A stretch of 64,000 nt of DNA from Streptomyces sp. SID13726 (GCF_010548375.1 NZ_JAAGLY010000001.1:124001-188000); one strand, 5' to 3'. Shown: positions 27,076 to 36,292, numbered from the stretch's first letter. Program-made: numbers and translations. Notes: generated from the sequence alone by a model not told the origin.

Positions 27076-27128
27076 GACTTCCGTGAGACTTCGGGCCGCA
27101 TCCTCGGGTGAAGCCCTGCACGAACGTT

Positions 27129-27581
27129 CTAGGCGGCCGTGGTCCGGGCCGCCTTCAGCGCCTCGGCCAGCCGCTCCGGCTCCCGCGTCGACAAGTACAG
27201 GTAAGGCGTCGGGTCGGCCGGGTCGGTGACCTCCACCTTCAGCGCGGTGGGGATGTAGGCGCGCAGCAGCAGGAAGGCGCGGGTGTCGGCCTTGTAGGTC
27301 CGCCAGGCGCGGGCCTCCTCAGGGTCGAGGACCTCCGTCCCGCCCAGCGCCGACAGCGGGATCTTCGCCTCGCCGGCGATCAGGGAGTCACCCACGATCC
27401 GGATGCGCATCGAGCCGTAGGAACTCGCCAGCACCGCTGCCACGGCGGTGCCGCCGACCAGGCCGCCGAGCAGCGGAAGCGTCCCGAAGGGGAGCAGGAT
27501 CAGCGCGAAGGAGACCCCGACCAGGAAGGAGATCAGCCACCAGGAGCGGGGGGCGGTGAGGCGTTCGTCGTACGGCTGCAT
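27129..27581 (-). CDS. DUF3093 membrane protein
   Basis: A 150-residue protein with two adjacent transmembrane helices near the N-terminus (SWWLISFLVGVSFALILLPF, then LLGGLVGGTAVAAVLA), followed by a soluble beta-rich domain with ARAWRTYKADTRAF. This matches the actinobacterial DUF3093 family; its neighbourhood next to dut is conserved in mycobacteria. I start at the ATG at 27581; the frame extends upstream but would overlap the divergent thioesterase promoter. The function is unknown. Confidence 0.85.
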   Translation of the reverse strand: MQPYDERLTAPRSWWLISFLVGVSFALILLPFGTLPLLGGLVGGTAVAAVLASSYGSMRIRIVGDSLIAGEAKIPLSALGGTEVLDPEEARAWRTYKADTRAFLLLRAYIPTALKVEVTDPADPTPYLYLSTREPERLAEALKAARTTAA

Positions 27582-27639
27582 GAAACCAAGCTTGGCACGG
27601 TGTCCTGATACCTCCGACGCGCGGGTAAGGTCTGCGCCT

Positions 27640-28224
27640 GTGAGTGGTACTTCCCTGGCTCTCAAGCCTCCCGCCGACGCGGCGCAACCCGTGCGTCACC
27701 CGGACGCTCCCGCGCCCGGTGAGCTGCTCGGTGCGCACTACAGCCGGTGTTTCGGCTGTGGCGGCGAGCAGCCCCACGGGCTGCACCTGGAGGCGCGGGC
27801 CGGCGAGGGGGTCTCGGTCACCGCCGAGTTCACCGTGCGCCCCGCCCATCAGGGCGCTCCCGGACTCGCGCACGGCGGCGTGCTGGCGACTGCCCTCGAC
27901 GAGACCCTGGGCTCGCTCAACTGGCTGCTGCGGACCATCGCGGTGACCGGGCGCCTGGAGACCGACTTCGTGCGGCCGGTGCCCGTCGGCACGGTGCTGC
28001 ACCTGGAGGCCGAGGTGACGGCGGTGGCGGGGCGGAAGATCTACTCGTCCGCGACCGGCCGGATCGGCGGCCCCGAGGGGCCCGTCGCGGTCCGCGCCGA
28101 CGCCCTGTTCATCGAGGTCAAGGTCGACCACTTCATCGACAACGGCCGCCCCGAGGAGATCAGGGCCGCCATGGACGACCCGGACCAGGTCCGGCGTGCC
28201 CGTGCCTTCGAGGTGAACCCGTGA
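27640..28224 (+). CDS. PaaI-type hotdog thioesterase
   Basis: A 194-residue acyl-CoA thioesterase of the hotdog fold. The central helix is AHGGVLATALDETLG, with the active-site acidic residue in DET, and the strands include GRLETDFVRPVPVGTVLHLE. An N-terminal CFGCG cysteine cluster is common in this actinobacterial subgroup. The GTG at 27640 follows TAAGG. The stop overlaps the dut GTG by four bases (GTGA), so translation is coupled. The physiological thioester is unknown. Confidence 0.85.
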   Translation: MSGTSLALKPPADAAQPVRHPDAPAPGELLGAHYSRCFGCGGEQPHGLHLEARAGEGVSVTAEFTVRPAHQGAPGLAHGGVLATALDETLGSLNWLLRTIAVTGRLETDFVRPVPVGTVLHLEAEVTAVAGRKIYSSATGRIGGPEGPVAVRADALFIEVKVDHFIDNGRPEEIRAAMDDPDQVRRARAFEVNP

Positions 28225-28772
28225 GCCGTGACCCCCTGAACGTGCTGATCCGGCGCGTCGACCCGGACGTACCGCTTCCGGCGTACGCGCACCCGGGCGA
28301 CGCGGGGGCCGATCTGCGCACCACCGAGAGCCGTGAACTCAAGCCGGGGGAGCGGGCCGTGCTGCCCACGGGGGTGTCCGTGGCGCTCCCGGAGGGGTAC
28401 GCGGCCTTCGTGCACCCGCGATCCGGTCTCGCCGCCCGCTGCGGTGTCGCTCTCGTGAATGCCCCGGGGACGGTTGATGCCGGGTACCGTGGGGAGATCA
28501 AGGTGATCGTGGTGAATCTCGACCCGCATGAGGCAGTGCGGTTCGAGCGCTTCGACCGGATTGCCCAACTCGTCGTCCAGCAGGTCGAGAGGGTCCGCTT
28601 CCAGGAGGTCGCGGAGCTTCCCGACTCGGCGCGGGCCGAGGGGGGCTTCGGGTCCACCGGCGGTCACGCCGCCGTGGGCGACGGGGGCGATACAAGCGCT
28701 GAGGCCGCCGTGGGCGGCACAACGGGTGGGAATCGATACGCATCGGTCGTATCCGACCGGGAAGGACAGTGA
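28221..28772 (+). CDS. dut: dUTP diphosphatase
   Basis: A 183-residue trimeric dUTPase that hydrolyses dUTP to dUMP and keeps uracil out of DNA. All five motifs are present: HPGDAGADL, HPRSGLAARCG, NAPGTVDAGYRGEI, RFDRIAQLVV and the P-loop-like GGFGSTG. A C-terminal extension of about 30 residues (rich in Gly/Ala) exceeds the usual length. The start overlaps the thioesterase stop. The next gene starts one base after the stop, so this is a tight operon. Confidence 0.95.
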   Translation: MSRDPLNVLIRRVDPDVPLPAYAHPGDAGADLRTTESRELKPGERAVLPTGVSVALPEGYAAFVHPRSGLAARCGVALVNAPGTVDAGYRGEIKVIVVNLDPHEAVRFERFDRIAQLVVQQVERVRFQEVAELPDSARAEGGFGSTGGHAAVGDGGDTSAEAAVGGTTGGNRYASVVSDREGQ

Positions 28773-28773
28773 C

Positions 28774-29538
28774 GTGTTCGGACGTCGCAACAAGAAGGGT
28801 GCCGCCGAGGACGCGGCCGGCGAGGCCGAGCAGGTCGTCGACAGTGTCGACACTGAGGCGGACGACGTAGAGGGCGAGCGCGAGCGCGTACGGCTGGAGC
28901 CGGAGCCGCGCCCCGACGGGCCCTGGGACGACACCGAGGTCCGCGACCCCGCCGAGGGCCGCGTGGACCTGGGCGGTCTGTTCGTACCGGGTGTCGACGG
29001 CATGGAGCTGCGGGTCGAGGTCGCGGGCGACGCGATCGTCGCGGCCACCGTGGTACTGCGCGACAGCGCCATCCAGCTCCAGGCCTTCGCCGCTCCCAAG
29101 CGCGAGGGCATCTGGGGCGAGGTGCGCGAGGAGATCGGCTCGGGCATCACCCAGCAGGGCGGCATCATCGACGAGGTCGAGGGCCCGCTGGGCTGGGAGC
29201 TGCGGGCCCAGGTGCCGGTGCAGCTGCCGGACGGCACGGGCGGCTTCCAGGTCGTGCGGTTCGTGGGTGTGGACGGCCCGCGCTGGTTCCTGCGCGGGGT
29301 GATCTCGGGCCAGGGCGCGGTGCAGCCGCAGGCGGCCGGGCTCCTGGAGCAGATCTTCCGGGACACGGTCGTGGTCCGCGGCGAGGGCCCGATGGCGCCC
29401 CGCGACCCGATCGTCCTCAAGCTGCCGAACGACGCCCAGATGGTCCCCGAGGGCGTCCAGCAGCAGGAGGAGGGCTCCCGCTTCTCCGGCGGAATGGGCC
29501 AGCTCCAGCGTGGACCGGAGATCACCGAGGTCCGGTAG
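28774..29538 (+). CDS. DUF3710 protein
   Basis: A 254-residue protein of the actinobacterial DUF3710 family, conserved beside dut. A basic N-terminus (MFGRRNKKG with GTG start) is followed by an acidic linker (to about residue 55) and a beta-rich globular domain including QAFAAPKREGIWGEVREEI and PRWFLRGVISGQGA. No catalytic motif is recognisable. GGAAGGA precedes the GTG. A strong terminator follows the stop. The function is unknown. Confidence 0.87.
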   Translation: MFGRRNKKGAAEDAAGEAEQVVDSVDTEADDVEGERERVRLEPEPRPDGPWDDTEVRDPAEGRVDLGGLFVPGVDGMELRVEVAGDAIVAATVVLRDSAIQLQAFAAPKREGIWGEVREEIGSGITQQGGIIDEVEGPLGWELRAQVPVQLPDGTGGFQVVRFVGVDGPRWFLRGVISGQGAVQPQAAGLLEQIFRDTVVVRGEGPMAPRDPIVLKLPNDAQMVPEGVQQQEEGSRFSGGMGQLQRGPEITEVR

Positions 29539-29554
29539 GGCGAACAGCGAGCGC

Positions 29555-29589
29555 AGGGCCGTACCCCGTCATGGGGTGCGGCCCTTTTT
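29555..29589 (+). terminator. Intrinsic terminator with U-tract after DUF3710
   Basis: A 13-bp stem (29555-29567 with 29573-29585, one T-G pair) with a GTCAT loop is followed by five T residues. Confidence 0.9.
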
Positions 29590-29602
29590 CGTGCGCGGGA
29601 CC

Positions 29603-29631
29603 TTGACGGCGTATTGGTCTGTACCTACGGT
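29603..29631 (+). promoter_or_regulatory. Probable vegetative promoter of the alginate-lyase-like gene
   Basis: TTGACG at 29603-29608 and TACGGT at 29626-29631 are separated by 17 bases, an excellent HrdB-type match. It sits directly after the terminator and about 60 bases before the GTG. Confidence 0.65.
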
Positions 29632-29692
29632 CATCCGCCAACGCCTGTGTTCATAGGGGCGCCTTACGTTCACATACGAGAACGGAGTCGCT

Positions 29693-30859
29693 GTGCGTCG
29701 TCCAGTACCGATCATGATCGTCACCGCGTTCGTCCTGGGGCTGCTCGTGAGACCCGCCGAGGCCGCACCCGCCACCTTCGTCCATCCCGGAGTCACCGTC
29801 TCCCAGGGGCAGTTGGACTTCGTCCGGGGCAAGGTCGGCGCCGGTGCCCAGCCCTGGAAGGGCGCCTTCGACAAGATGCTGGCGAGCAAGTACGCCGACC
29901 TGAACCGCACGCCCAAGCCGCGCGCGGTCGTCGAGTGCGGGTCGTACTCGAACCCCAACCACGGCTGCACCGACGAGCGCGAGGACGCGATTGCCGCCTA
30001 CACCGACGCCCTCGCCTGGTACATCACCCGGGACGAGCGGTACGCCAGGAAGGCCATCCAGCTCATGGACGCCTGGTCGGCGACGATCACGGACCACACC
30101 AACAGCAACGCGCCGCTCCAGACCGGCTGGGCGGGCTCCTCCTGGCCCAGGGCCGCCGAGATCATCAAGTACACGTACACCGGGAGTTGGGCGAACTCCG
30201 GACGCTTCGCGACCATGCTCCGCAGCGTCTATCTGCCCGAGATCATCAACGGCTCGAACTCCAACGGCAACTGGGAGCTGTCGATGATGGAGGCGGCCGT
30301 CGGCATCTCGGTCTTCCTGGAGGACAAGTCGTCGTACGACAAGGCGATGGCGAAGTTCCGCACGCGTACGGCCGCCTATGTGTACCTGGACTCCGACGGC
30401 GCCCTCCCGAGGACCGTGCCGAGCCAGAACCTCAACACCCGGGAGAAGGTCGTCAATTACTGGCAGGGACAGTCCACCTTCGCCACCGGGCTCACCCAGG
30501 AGACCTGCCGGGACCTCACGCACACCGGGTACGGCATCTCCGCGATCTCGCACGTCGCCGAGACCAGCCGGATCCAGGGGCAGGACCTGTACGGCACCGA
30601 CGTGGGCGAGCGGCTGCGGCAGGCGCTGGGGTTCCAGGCCAAGTACGAGCTGGGTACGGCGGTGCCGAGCTGGCTGTGCGGCGGGTCGCTGAAGCTCGGG
30701 CTCGGACCCGTCACCGAGGTGGGGTACAACGCGCTGCACAACAGGCTTGGCATGGGCATGACTAACACGCAGACGCTGACCGAGCGGAACCGTCCGTCGG
30801 GCAGCAACAACCTCTTCGTGGCGTGGGAGACGCTCACGCACGGGGACAACCCGAGCTGA
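29693..30859 (+). CDS. Secreted alginate-lyase-like polysaccharide lyase
   Basis: A 388-residue exported protein. The signal peptide is visible: RRPVPIMIVTAFVLGLLVRP, then AEAAPA with a likely cleavage after AEA. The mature part is an alpha/alpha-barrel of the alginate_lyase (PF05426-like) type, with NSNGNWELSMMEAAVG and ETCRDLTHTGYGISAISHV. These hold the Asn, His and Tyr residues expected for the active site. The substrate could be alginate or another uronate polymer. A GTG start preceded by ACGGAG follows its own promoter. It stands alone as a monocistron. Confidence 0.82.
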   Translation: MRRPVPIMIVTAFVLGLLVRPAEAAPATFVHPGVTVSQGQLDFVRGKVGAGAQPWKGAFDKMLASKYADLNRTPKPRAVVECGSYSNPNHGCTDEREDAIAAYTDALAWYITRDERYARKAIQLMDAWSATITDHTNSNAPLQTGWAGSSWPRAAEIIKYTYTGSWANSGRFATMLRSVYLPEIINGSNSNGNWELSMMEAAVGISVFLEDKSSYDKAMAKFRTRTAAYVYLDSDGALPRTVPSQNLNTREKVVNYWQGQSTFATGLTQETCRDLTHTGYGISAISHVAETSRIQGQDLYGTDVGERLRQALGFQAKYELGTAVPSWLCGGSLKLGLGPVTEVGYNALHNRLGMGMTNTQTLTERNRPSGSNNLFVAWETLTHGDNPS

Positions 30860-30929
30860 AACCGTTGAAGGCCGGGCGCCCGGCGGTGATACTGGCGCCC
30901 GGTTCGACGAGCTTCACGGGGGTGGGCGT

Positions 30930-31622
30930 ATGGCTCAGGTGGTCACCGAGACCATGGTGCGGGTCGAGGACATCCACAGGTCCTTCGGGGAGGGGGCCGC
31001 CGCGGTGCACGCGCTGCGCGGGGTCTCCTTCGAGGTGCCGCGCGGTGAACTCGTCGCGCTCAAGGGGCGTTCGGGCTCCGGCAAGACCACGCTCCTCAAC
31101 ATCGTCGGCGGGCTGGACCGGCCCGACCGGGGGCGGGTCGTGCTCGACGGCCTCGACCTCGCCGAACTGGACGAGGACGGGCTGCTGGGGCTGCGCAGGG
31201 ACCGTATCGGCTTCGTCTTCCAGTCCTTCGGGCTCATCCCGATCCTCACCGCCGCGGAGAACGTCGGCGTCCCCCTGCGCCTGCGTCGCGCCGACGCACG
31301 CGCGCGTGAGGAACGCGTCGAACTGCTCCTCTCCCTGGTCGGTCTCGCCGACCACGCGGCCCAGCGCCCCGGCGAACTCTCCGGCGGCCAGCAGCAGCGC
31401 GTCGCCATCGCCCGCGCCCTCGCCAACAACCCCTCGGTCCTCATCGCCGACGAACCGACCGGCCAGCTGGACGCGGAGACCGGGCACGCGGTGATGGAGC
31501 TGCTGCGGGCGGTCGTACGGAGCGAGAACGTGACGGCGCTGGTGGCCACGCACGACGCCACGCTGCTGGATCTGGCCGACCGGGTGCTGGAACTGGGGGA
31601 CGGGGAGATCCTGGGGCACTGA
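30930..31622 (+). CDS. ABC transporter ATP-binding protein (LolD/MacB-like), orphan
   Basis: A 230-residue ABC ATPase. Walker A is GRSGSGKTTL, the Q-loop is VFQSFGLIP, the signature is LSGGQQQRVAIARAL, Walker B is VLIADEPTGQLD and the H-loop is VATHD. The sequence is closest to the MacB/LolD subgroup, which normally pairs with an FtsX-like permease. No permease is encoded next to it here: the upstream gene is the lyase and the downstream gene is kdpD. The partner must be elsewhere, or the ATPase has another role. Confidence 0.88.
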   Translation: MAQVVTETMVRVEDIHRSFGEGAAAVHALRGVSFEVPRGELVALKGRSGSGKTTLLNIVGGLDRPDRGRVVLDGLDLAELDEDGLLGLRRDRIGFVFQSFGLIPILTAAENVGVPLRLRRADARAREERVELLLSLVGLADHAAQRPGELSGGQQQRVAIARALANNPSVLIADEPTGQLDAETGHAVMELLRAVVRSENVTALVATHDATLLDLADRVLELGDGEILGH

Positions 31623-31699
31623 GGGGGCGTCCGTGAGGGGCGGGGCGGCCGTCGTCCGGGTCCCTCACGTCCGTCGGTGCCGCCGACCTCGCCGTACCC

Positions 31700-31721
31700 G
31701 CGTCAGAGTTGCGTCAAAGAG
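31700..31721 (+). repeat. 11-bp direct repeat upstream of kdpD
   Basis: GCGTCAGAGTT and GCGTCAAAGAG lie back to back, one helical turn apart, with 8 of 11 bases identical. The spacing is that of an OmpR/KdpE-type binding site. The position is about 95-115 bases before the kdpD start. The regulatory role is inferred. Confidence 0.4.
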
Positions 31722-31813
31722 CGCCCGCGGCCCGCTTCCGGTCCCCTTCGCCGGGATGGTTGGCCGTAAGGTCGACGCTGCGTAGGCACTGGTCAGCGGA
31801 AGACAATGGACTC

Positions 31814-34390
31814 ATGGGACGCGGCAAGCTTCGGATCTACCTCGGTGCGGCACCGGGCGTCGGCAAGACGTACGCGATGCTGTCCGAGGCGCACCGCAGG
31901 ACCGAGCGGGGGACCGACTGTGCCGTGGGGTTCGTGGAGCACCACGGGCGGCCGCGCACCGAGGTGATGCTGCACGGCCTGGAGGAGGTTCCGCGCCGGG
32001 AGATCGAGTACCGGGGCTCGGTGTTCACCGAGATGGACATCGACGCCGTGCTGCGGCGGGCGCCCGCCGTCGCTCTGGTGGACGAACTGGCCCACACCAA
32101 TGTTCCGGGCTCCCGCAACGCCAAGCGCTGGCAGGACGTGGAGGAGCTGCTGGCGGCCGGGATCGACGTCGTCTCGACCGTGAACATCCAGCACCTGGAG
32201 TCGCTCGGCGACGTCGTCGAGTCGATCACCGGAGTACGGCAGCAGGAGACCGTGCCCGACGAGTTCGTCCGGCGGGCCGACCAGATCGAGCTTGTCGACA
32301 TGTCGCCCCAGGCGCTCAGGCGGCGGATGGCGCACGGCAACGTCTACCAGCCGGACAAGGTCGACGCGGCGCTCTCCAACTACTTCCGGCCCGGCAACCT
32401 GACCGCCCTGCGCGAGCTGGCGCTGCTGTGGGTGGCCGACCGGGTCGACGAGTACCTCAAGCAGTACCGCAGCGAGCACCGGGTCTCGAAGATCTGGGGA
32501 TCCAGGGAGCGGATCGTCGTCGGGCTGACCGGCGGGCCGGAGGGGCGGACCCTCATCCGGCGGGCCGCGCGGCTGGCGGAGAAGGGCGCGGGCGGTGAGG
32601 TGCTCGCCGTCTACATAGCCCGCAGCGACGGCCTGACCTCCGCCTCGCCCAAGGAACTCGCCGTGCAGAGAACCCTCGTCGAGGACCTCGGAGGAACCTT
32701 TCACCACGTCGTCGGCGACGACATACCGGCTGCGCTGCTCGACTTCGCGCGCGGGGTCAACGCCACCCAGATCGTCCTCGGCTCCTCCCGCCGCAAGACC
32801 TGGCAGTACGTCTTCGGACCCGGCGTCGGCGCCACGGTCGCCCGGGAGTCCGGGCCCGACCTGGACGTGCACATCGTCACCCACGACGAGGTCGCCAAGG
32901 GCCGCGGACTGCCCGTCGCCCGCAGCGCCCGGCTCGGGCGGGCCCGGATCATCTGGGGCTGGCTGGTCGGCGCGGCGGGACCGGTGCTCCTCGCGGTCCT
33001 CCTGAACACCGTCGACCTCGGCCTCGCCAACGACATGCTGCTGTTCCTCGCGGTCGTGGTCGCCGCCGCCCTGCTCGGCGGACTGTTCCCGGCGCTCGCC
33101 TCGGCCGCGGTCGGCTCCCTGCTGCTGAACTACTTCTACACACCGCCCCTGCACCGCTGGACCATCGCCGATCCCAAGAACATCGTCGCGATCGTGATCT
33201 TCGTGGGCGTCGGCATCTCGGTGGCCTCCGTCGTCGACCTGGCGGCCAGAAGGACCCACCAGGCCGCCCGGCTGCGCGCCGAGTCGGAGATCCTGTCCTT
33301 CCTCGCCGGGAACGTACTGCGCGGCGAGACCGGCCTGGAGGAGCTCCTGGAGCGCGTCCGGGAGACCTTCGGCATGGAGTCGGCGGCCCTTCTGGAACGG
33401 GCGGGCGACGTCGACCCGTGGACCTGCGCCGGGCGCGTGGGACAGGGGCGGCCGGTGGAGCGGCCCGAGGAGGCGGACGTGGACATGCCGGTGGGGGACC
33501 ACATGGCGCTCGCGCTCACCGGCCGGGTGCTGCCCGCCGAGGACCGCCGGGTGCTGGCCGCCTTCGCCGCCCAGGCCGCCGTCGTCCTGGACCGCAGCCG
33601 CCTCCAGGAGGAGGCCGACCGGGCTCGCGCGCTGGCCGAGGGCAACCGCATCCGTACGGCGCTCCTGGCGGCCGTGTCGCACGATCTGCGGACCCCGCTC
33701 GCCGGCATCAAGGCGGCCGTCTCCTCGCTCCGCTCCGACGACGTGGCGTGGTCCGAGGAGGACCAGGCCGAACTCCTGGAGGGCATCGAGGAGGGCGCCG
33801 ACCGGCTCGACCACCTCGTGGGCAACCTCCTCGACATGTCCCGCCTCCAGACCGGCACGGTCACCCCGATCGTCCGGGAGATCGACCTCGACGAGGTGGT
33901 GCCGATGGCGCTCGGCGGGGTGCCCGACGGGAGCGTCGAGCTGGATGTGCCGGAGACGCTGCCGATGGTCGCGGTGGACCCCGGGCTCCTGGAGCGTTCG
34001 GTGGCCAACCTGGTCGAGAACGCCGTCAAGTACAGCCCGCCCGACACCACCGTCCGGGTCACCGCCAGCGCCATCGCCGACCGGGTCGAGGTACGGGTCG
34101 TGGACCGCGGTCCCGGCGTCCCCGACGAGGCCAAGGAGCGCATCTTCGCGCCCTTCCAGCGCTACGGCGACGCCCCGCGCGGCGCCGGGGTGGGGCTCGG
34201 GCTCGCGGTGGCCCGGGGCTTCGCCGAGGCCATGCACGGCACCCTCAACGCCGAGGACACACCCGGCGGAGGCCTCACCATGGTGCTGACGCTCCGCGCG
34301 GCACACACGCGCGTGGAGTTCCCCGAAGAACCCTTCGCGGAAGCGGAACCCGACAGCGCGGAAGCGGAACCCGAAAGGCAGGCCACATGA
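31814..34390 (+). CDS. kdpD: Osmosensitive potassium-channel sensor histidine kinase KdpD
   Basis: An 858-residue sensor kinase. The N-terminal KdpD domain has Walker A GAAPGVGKT (residues 11-19) and the Walker B-like LVDELAHTN. A universal-stress-protein domain (about 235-370) and four transmembrane helices (DUF4118, about 375-480) follow. A GAF-like domain, HisKA (H623 in VSHDLRTPLAG) and HATPase complete the protein. It senses potassium or c-di-AMP in relatives. The ATG at 31814 opens the conserved domain. The stop overlaps kdpE by four bases. The kdpFABC pump genes are not in the window. Confidence 0.94.
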   Translation: MGRGKLRIYLGAAPGVGKTYAMLSEAHRRTERGTDCAVGFVEHHGRPRTEVMLHGLEEVPRREIEYRGSVFTEMDIDAVLRRAPAVALVDELAHTNVPGSRNAKRWQDVEELLAAGIDVVSTVNIQHLESLGDVVESITGVRQQETVPDEFVRRADQIELVDMSPQALRRRMAHGNVYQPDKVDAALSNYFRPGNLTALRELALLWVADRVDEYLKQYRSEHRVSKIWGSRERIVVGLTGGPEGRTLIRRAARLAEKGAGGEVLAVYIARSDGLTSASPKELAVQRTLVEDLGGTFHHVVGDDIPAALLDFARGVNATQIVLGSSRRKTWQYVFGPGVGATVARESGPDLDVHIVTHDEVAKGRGLPVARSARLGRARIIWGWLVGAAGPVLLAVLLNTVDLGLANDMLLFLAVVVAAALLGGLFPALASAAVGSLLLNYFYTPPLHRWTIADPKNIVAIVIFVGVGISVASVVDLAARRTHQAARLRAESEILSFLAGNVLRGETGLEELLERVRETFGMESAALLERAGDVDPWTCAGRVGQGRPVERPEEADVDMPVGDHMALALTGRVLPAEDRRVLAAFAAQAAVVLDRSRLQEEADRARALAEGNRIRTALLAAVSHDLRTPLAGIKAAVSSLRSDDVAWSEEDQAELLEGIEEGADRLDHLVGNLLDMSRLQTGTVTPIVREIDLDEVVPMALGGVPDGSVELDVPETLPMVAVDPGLLERSVANLVENAVKYSPPDTTVRVTASAIADRVEVRVVDRGPGVPDEAKERIFAPFQRYGDAPRGAGVGLGLAVARGFAEAMHGTLNAEDTPGGGLTMVLTLRAAHTRVEFPEEPFAEAEPDSAEAEPERQAT

Positions 34391-35070
34391 CCAGAGTGTT
34401 GGTCATCGACGACGAGCCGCAGATCGTGCGCGCCCTCGTGATCAACCTCAAGGCGCGCAAGTACGAGGTCGACGCGGCGCACGACGGCGCCACCGCGCTC
34501 CGGCTCGCCGCCGCCCGCCACCCAGACGTGGTCGTCCTCGACCTGGGCCTGCCCGACATGGACGGCGTCGAGGTGATCCGGGGACTGCGCGGCTGGACCC
34601 GGGTGCCGATCCTCGTGCTGTCCGCCCGGCACTCCTCCGACGAGAAGGTCGAGGCGCTGGACGCGGGCGCCGACGACTACGTCACCAAGCCCTTCGGCAT
34701 GGACGAACTGCTCGCCCGCCTGCGGGCCGCCGTGCGCCGCGCCGAGCCCACCGGGGGCGGCGAGGACGACGTCCTGGTGGAGACCGACGAGTTCACCGTC
34801 GACCTGGCCGCGAAGAAGGTCCAGCGGCACGGCGGTGACGTACGGCTCACCCCCACCGAGTGGCACCTGCTGGAGGTGCTGGTCCGCAACACCGGCCGGC
34901 TGGTCAGCCAGAAACAGCTCCTCCAGGAGGTCTGGGGGCCGTCGTACGGCACGGAGACCAACTACCTGCGGGTCTACATGGCCCAGCTGCGCCGGAAGCT
35001 GGAGGCGGACCCGGCGCATCCCAAGCACTTCATCACGGAGCCGGGGATGGGATACCGGTTCGAACGCTAG
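34387..35070 (+). CDS. kdpE: Response regulator KdpE
   Basis: A 227-residue OmpR-type regulator paired with KdpD. The receiver domain has the acidic IDDEP pocket, the phosphoacceptor in VVLDLGLPD and TKPFG. The winged helix contains LTPTEWHLLEVLVRNTG and YLRVYMAQLRRKLE, ending GMGYRFER. The ATGA overlap with kdpD couples translation. The next gene starts 46 bases later. Confidence 0.94.
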   Translation: MTRVLVIDDEPQIVRALVINLKARKYEVDAAHDGATALRLAAARHPDVVVLDLGLPDMDGVEVIRGLRGWTRVPILVLSARHSSDEKVEALDAGADDYVTKPFGMDELLARLRAAVRRAEPTGGGEDDVLVETDEFTVDLAAKKVQRHGGDVRLTPTEWHLLEVLVRNTGRLVSQKQLLQEVWGPSYGTETNYLRVYMAQLRRKLEADPAHPKHFITEPGMGYRFER

Positions 35071-35116
35071 TGCTGTGGGTACAACGCTGTCGGCGCACCC
35101 CGGTACGCTTTCGGAT

Positions 35117-35515
35117 ATGAGTGCTGTCCCTCGTTCCGAGAAGCCGGTGGGCCGGTTCCGGCGCATGCTCGACCGGCTCTCCTCGTCGCAGGAGGACCTG
35201 GAGTCCGAGGAGCTGCGGGAGGACACCGAGACCGCCGGCTGCGTCAGGATCGGCGACTGCCACGACCGCCAGGTCGTGACCGTTACTGGTACCTTGCGCA
35301 CGGTCACCCTGCGGCCGCGCGCGGGAGTCCCGGCCCTGGAGGCCGAGCTGTTCGACGGCTCCGCCGCCCTGGATGTGGTGTGGCTCGGCAGACGCTCCAT
35401 CGTCGGGATAGAACCGGGGCGCAAGCTGATCGCGTCCGGCCGGATCTCGATGAGCCGGGGCCGCCGGGTGCTGTTCAATCCGAAATACGAACTCAGACCC
35501 CTCGGACGGGAGTAG
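35117..35515 (+). CDS. OB-fold nucleic-acid-binding domain protein
   Basis: A 132-residue protein. The first 35 residues form a charged helix (RMLDRLSSSQEDLESEELRE), then an OB-fold follows with RQVVTVTGTLRTVTLRP and DVVWLGRRSIVGIEPGRKL. The ATG at 35117 follows GGTACGCTTTCGG without a strong ribosome binding site, so the start is moderately sure. A homologue sits beside DUF3159 and the TrkA pair in mycobacteria from memory. The stop is three bases before the DUF3159 GTG. The nucleic-acid ligand is unknown. Confidence 0.82.
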   Translation: MSAVPRSEKPVGRFRRMLDRLSSSQEDLESEELREDTETAGCVRIGDCHDRQVVTVTGTLRTVTLRPRAGVPALEAELFDGSAALDVVWLGRRSIVGIEPGRKLIASGRISMSRGRRVLFNPKYELRPLGRE

Positions 35516-35518
35516 CCG

Positions 35519-36289
35519 GTGACGTCTCTCGACAAGCCGACCGAAGACACTCAGGCCGACGACGCGCGGGCGGTGACCGAGGCAGCCCTGTTCGAGGCGT
35601 TCGGCGGCGTCCGGGGCATGGTCGAGACGGTCCTGCCGGGCCTGCTCTTCGTCACGATCTTCACGATCAACAAGGACCTGCACCTGTCGGCGATCGCCGC
35701 GCTCGCGGTGTCCCTGCTGCTGGTCGTGGTCCGCCTGGTCATGCGAGACACCGTCAAGCACGCCTTCAGCGGCGTCTTCGGCGTCGCCTTCGGTGTCGTC
35801 TTCGCGATGATGACGGGCAACGCCAAGGACTTCTACCTCCCCGGCATGCTCTACACCCTGGGCCTCGGCCTGGCGTACATCATCACGACCCTCGCCGGTG
35901 TCCCGCTGATCGGCCTCATCCTCGGCCCGGTCTTCAAGGAGAACCTCTCCTGGCGCACCCGCAACCCCGGCCGCAAGAAGGCGTACGCCAAGGCCAGTTA
36001 CGCCTGGGGCGCGATCCTGCTCGCCAAGTGCGCGATCCTCTTCCCGCTGTACTGGTGGGCCAACACCGCCCAGCTCGGCTGGGTCCTGGTCGCCCTGAAG
36101 ATCCCGCCCTTCCTGCTGGCCGTCTGGCTGACCTGGGTCTTCCTCGCGAAGGCACCGGCCCCGATCGACGTGTTCGCGGAGATGGAGGCGGAGGAGAAGG
36201 CCGAGGAGGAGCGCAAGGCCGCGCTGGCGGCGGAGCGCGGGGACACCGAGGCCGAGGCCGCGGCCGGGCGGCACCGCCGGGAGGCCTAG
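35519..36289 (+). CDS. DUF3159 integral membrane protein
   Basis: A 256-residue membrane protein with about six helices between residues 38 and 215, for example ALAVSLLLVVVRLVM and GVVFAMMTGNAKDFYLPGML. A charged Glu/Ala-rich C-terminal tail follows. It matches the actinobacterial DUF3159 family, conserved next to TrkA-type proteins, so a role in ion homeostasis is possible but unproven. The GTG start lies three bases after the OB-fold gene stop. It ends at a very strong hairpin. Confidence 0.85.
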   Translation: MTSLDKPTEDTQADDARAVTEAALFEAFGGVRGMVETVLPGLLFVTIFTINKDLHLSAIAALAVSLLLVVVRLVMRDTVKHAFSGVFGVAFGVVFAMMTGNAKDFYLPGMLYTLGLGLAYIITTLAGVPLIGLILGPVFKENLSWRTRNPGRKKAYAKASYAWGAILLAKCAILFPLYWWANTAQLGWVLVALKIPPFLLAVWLTWVFLAKAPAPIDVFAEMEAEEKAEEERKAALAAERGDTEAEAAAGRHRREA

Positions 36290-36292
36290 ATC

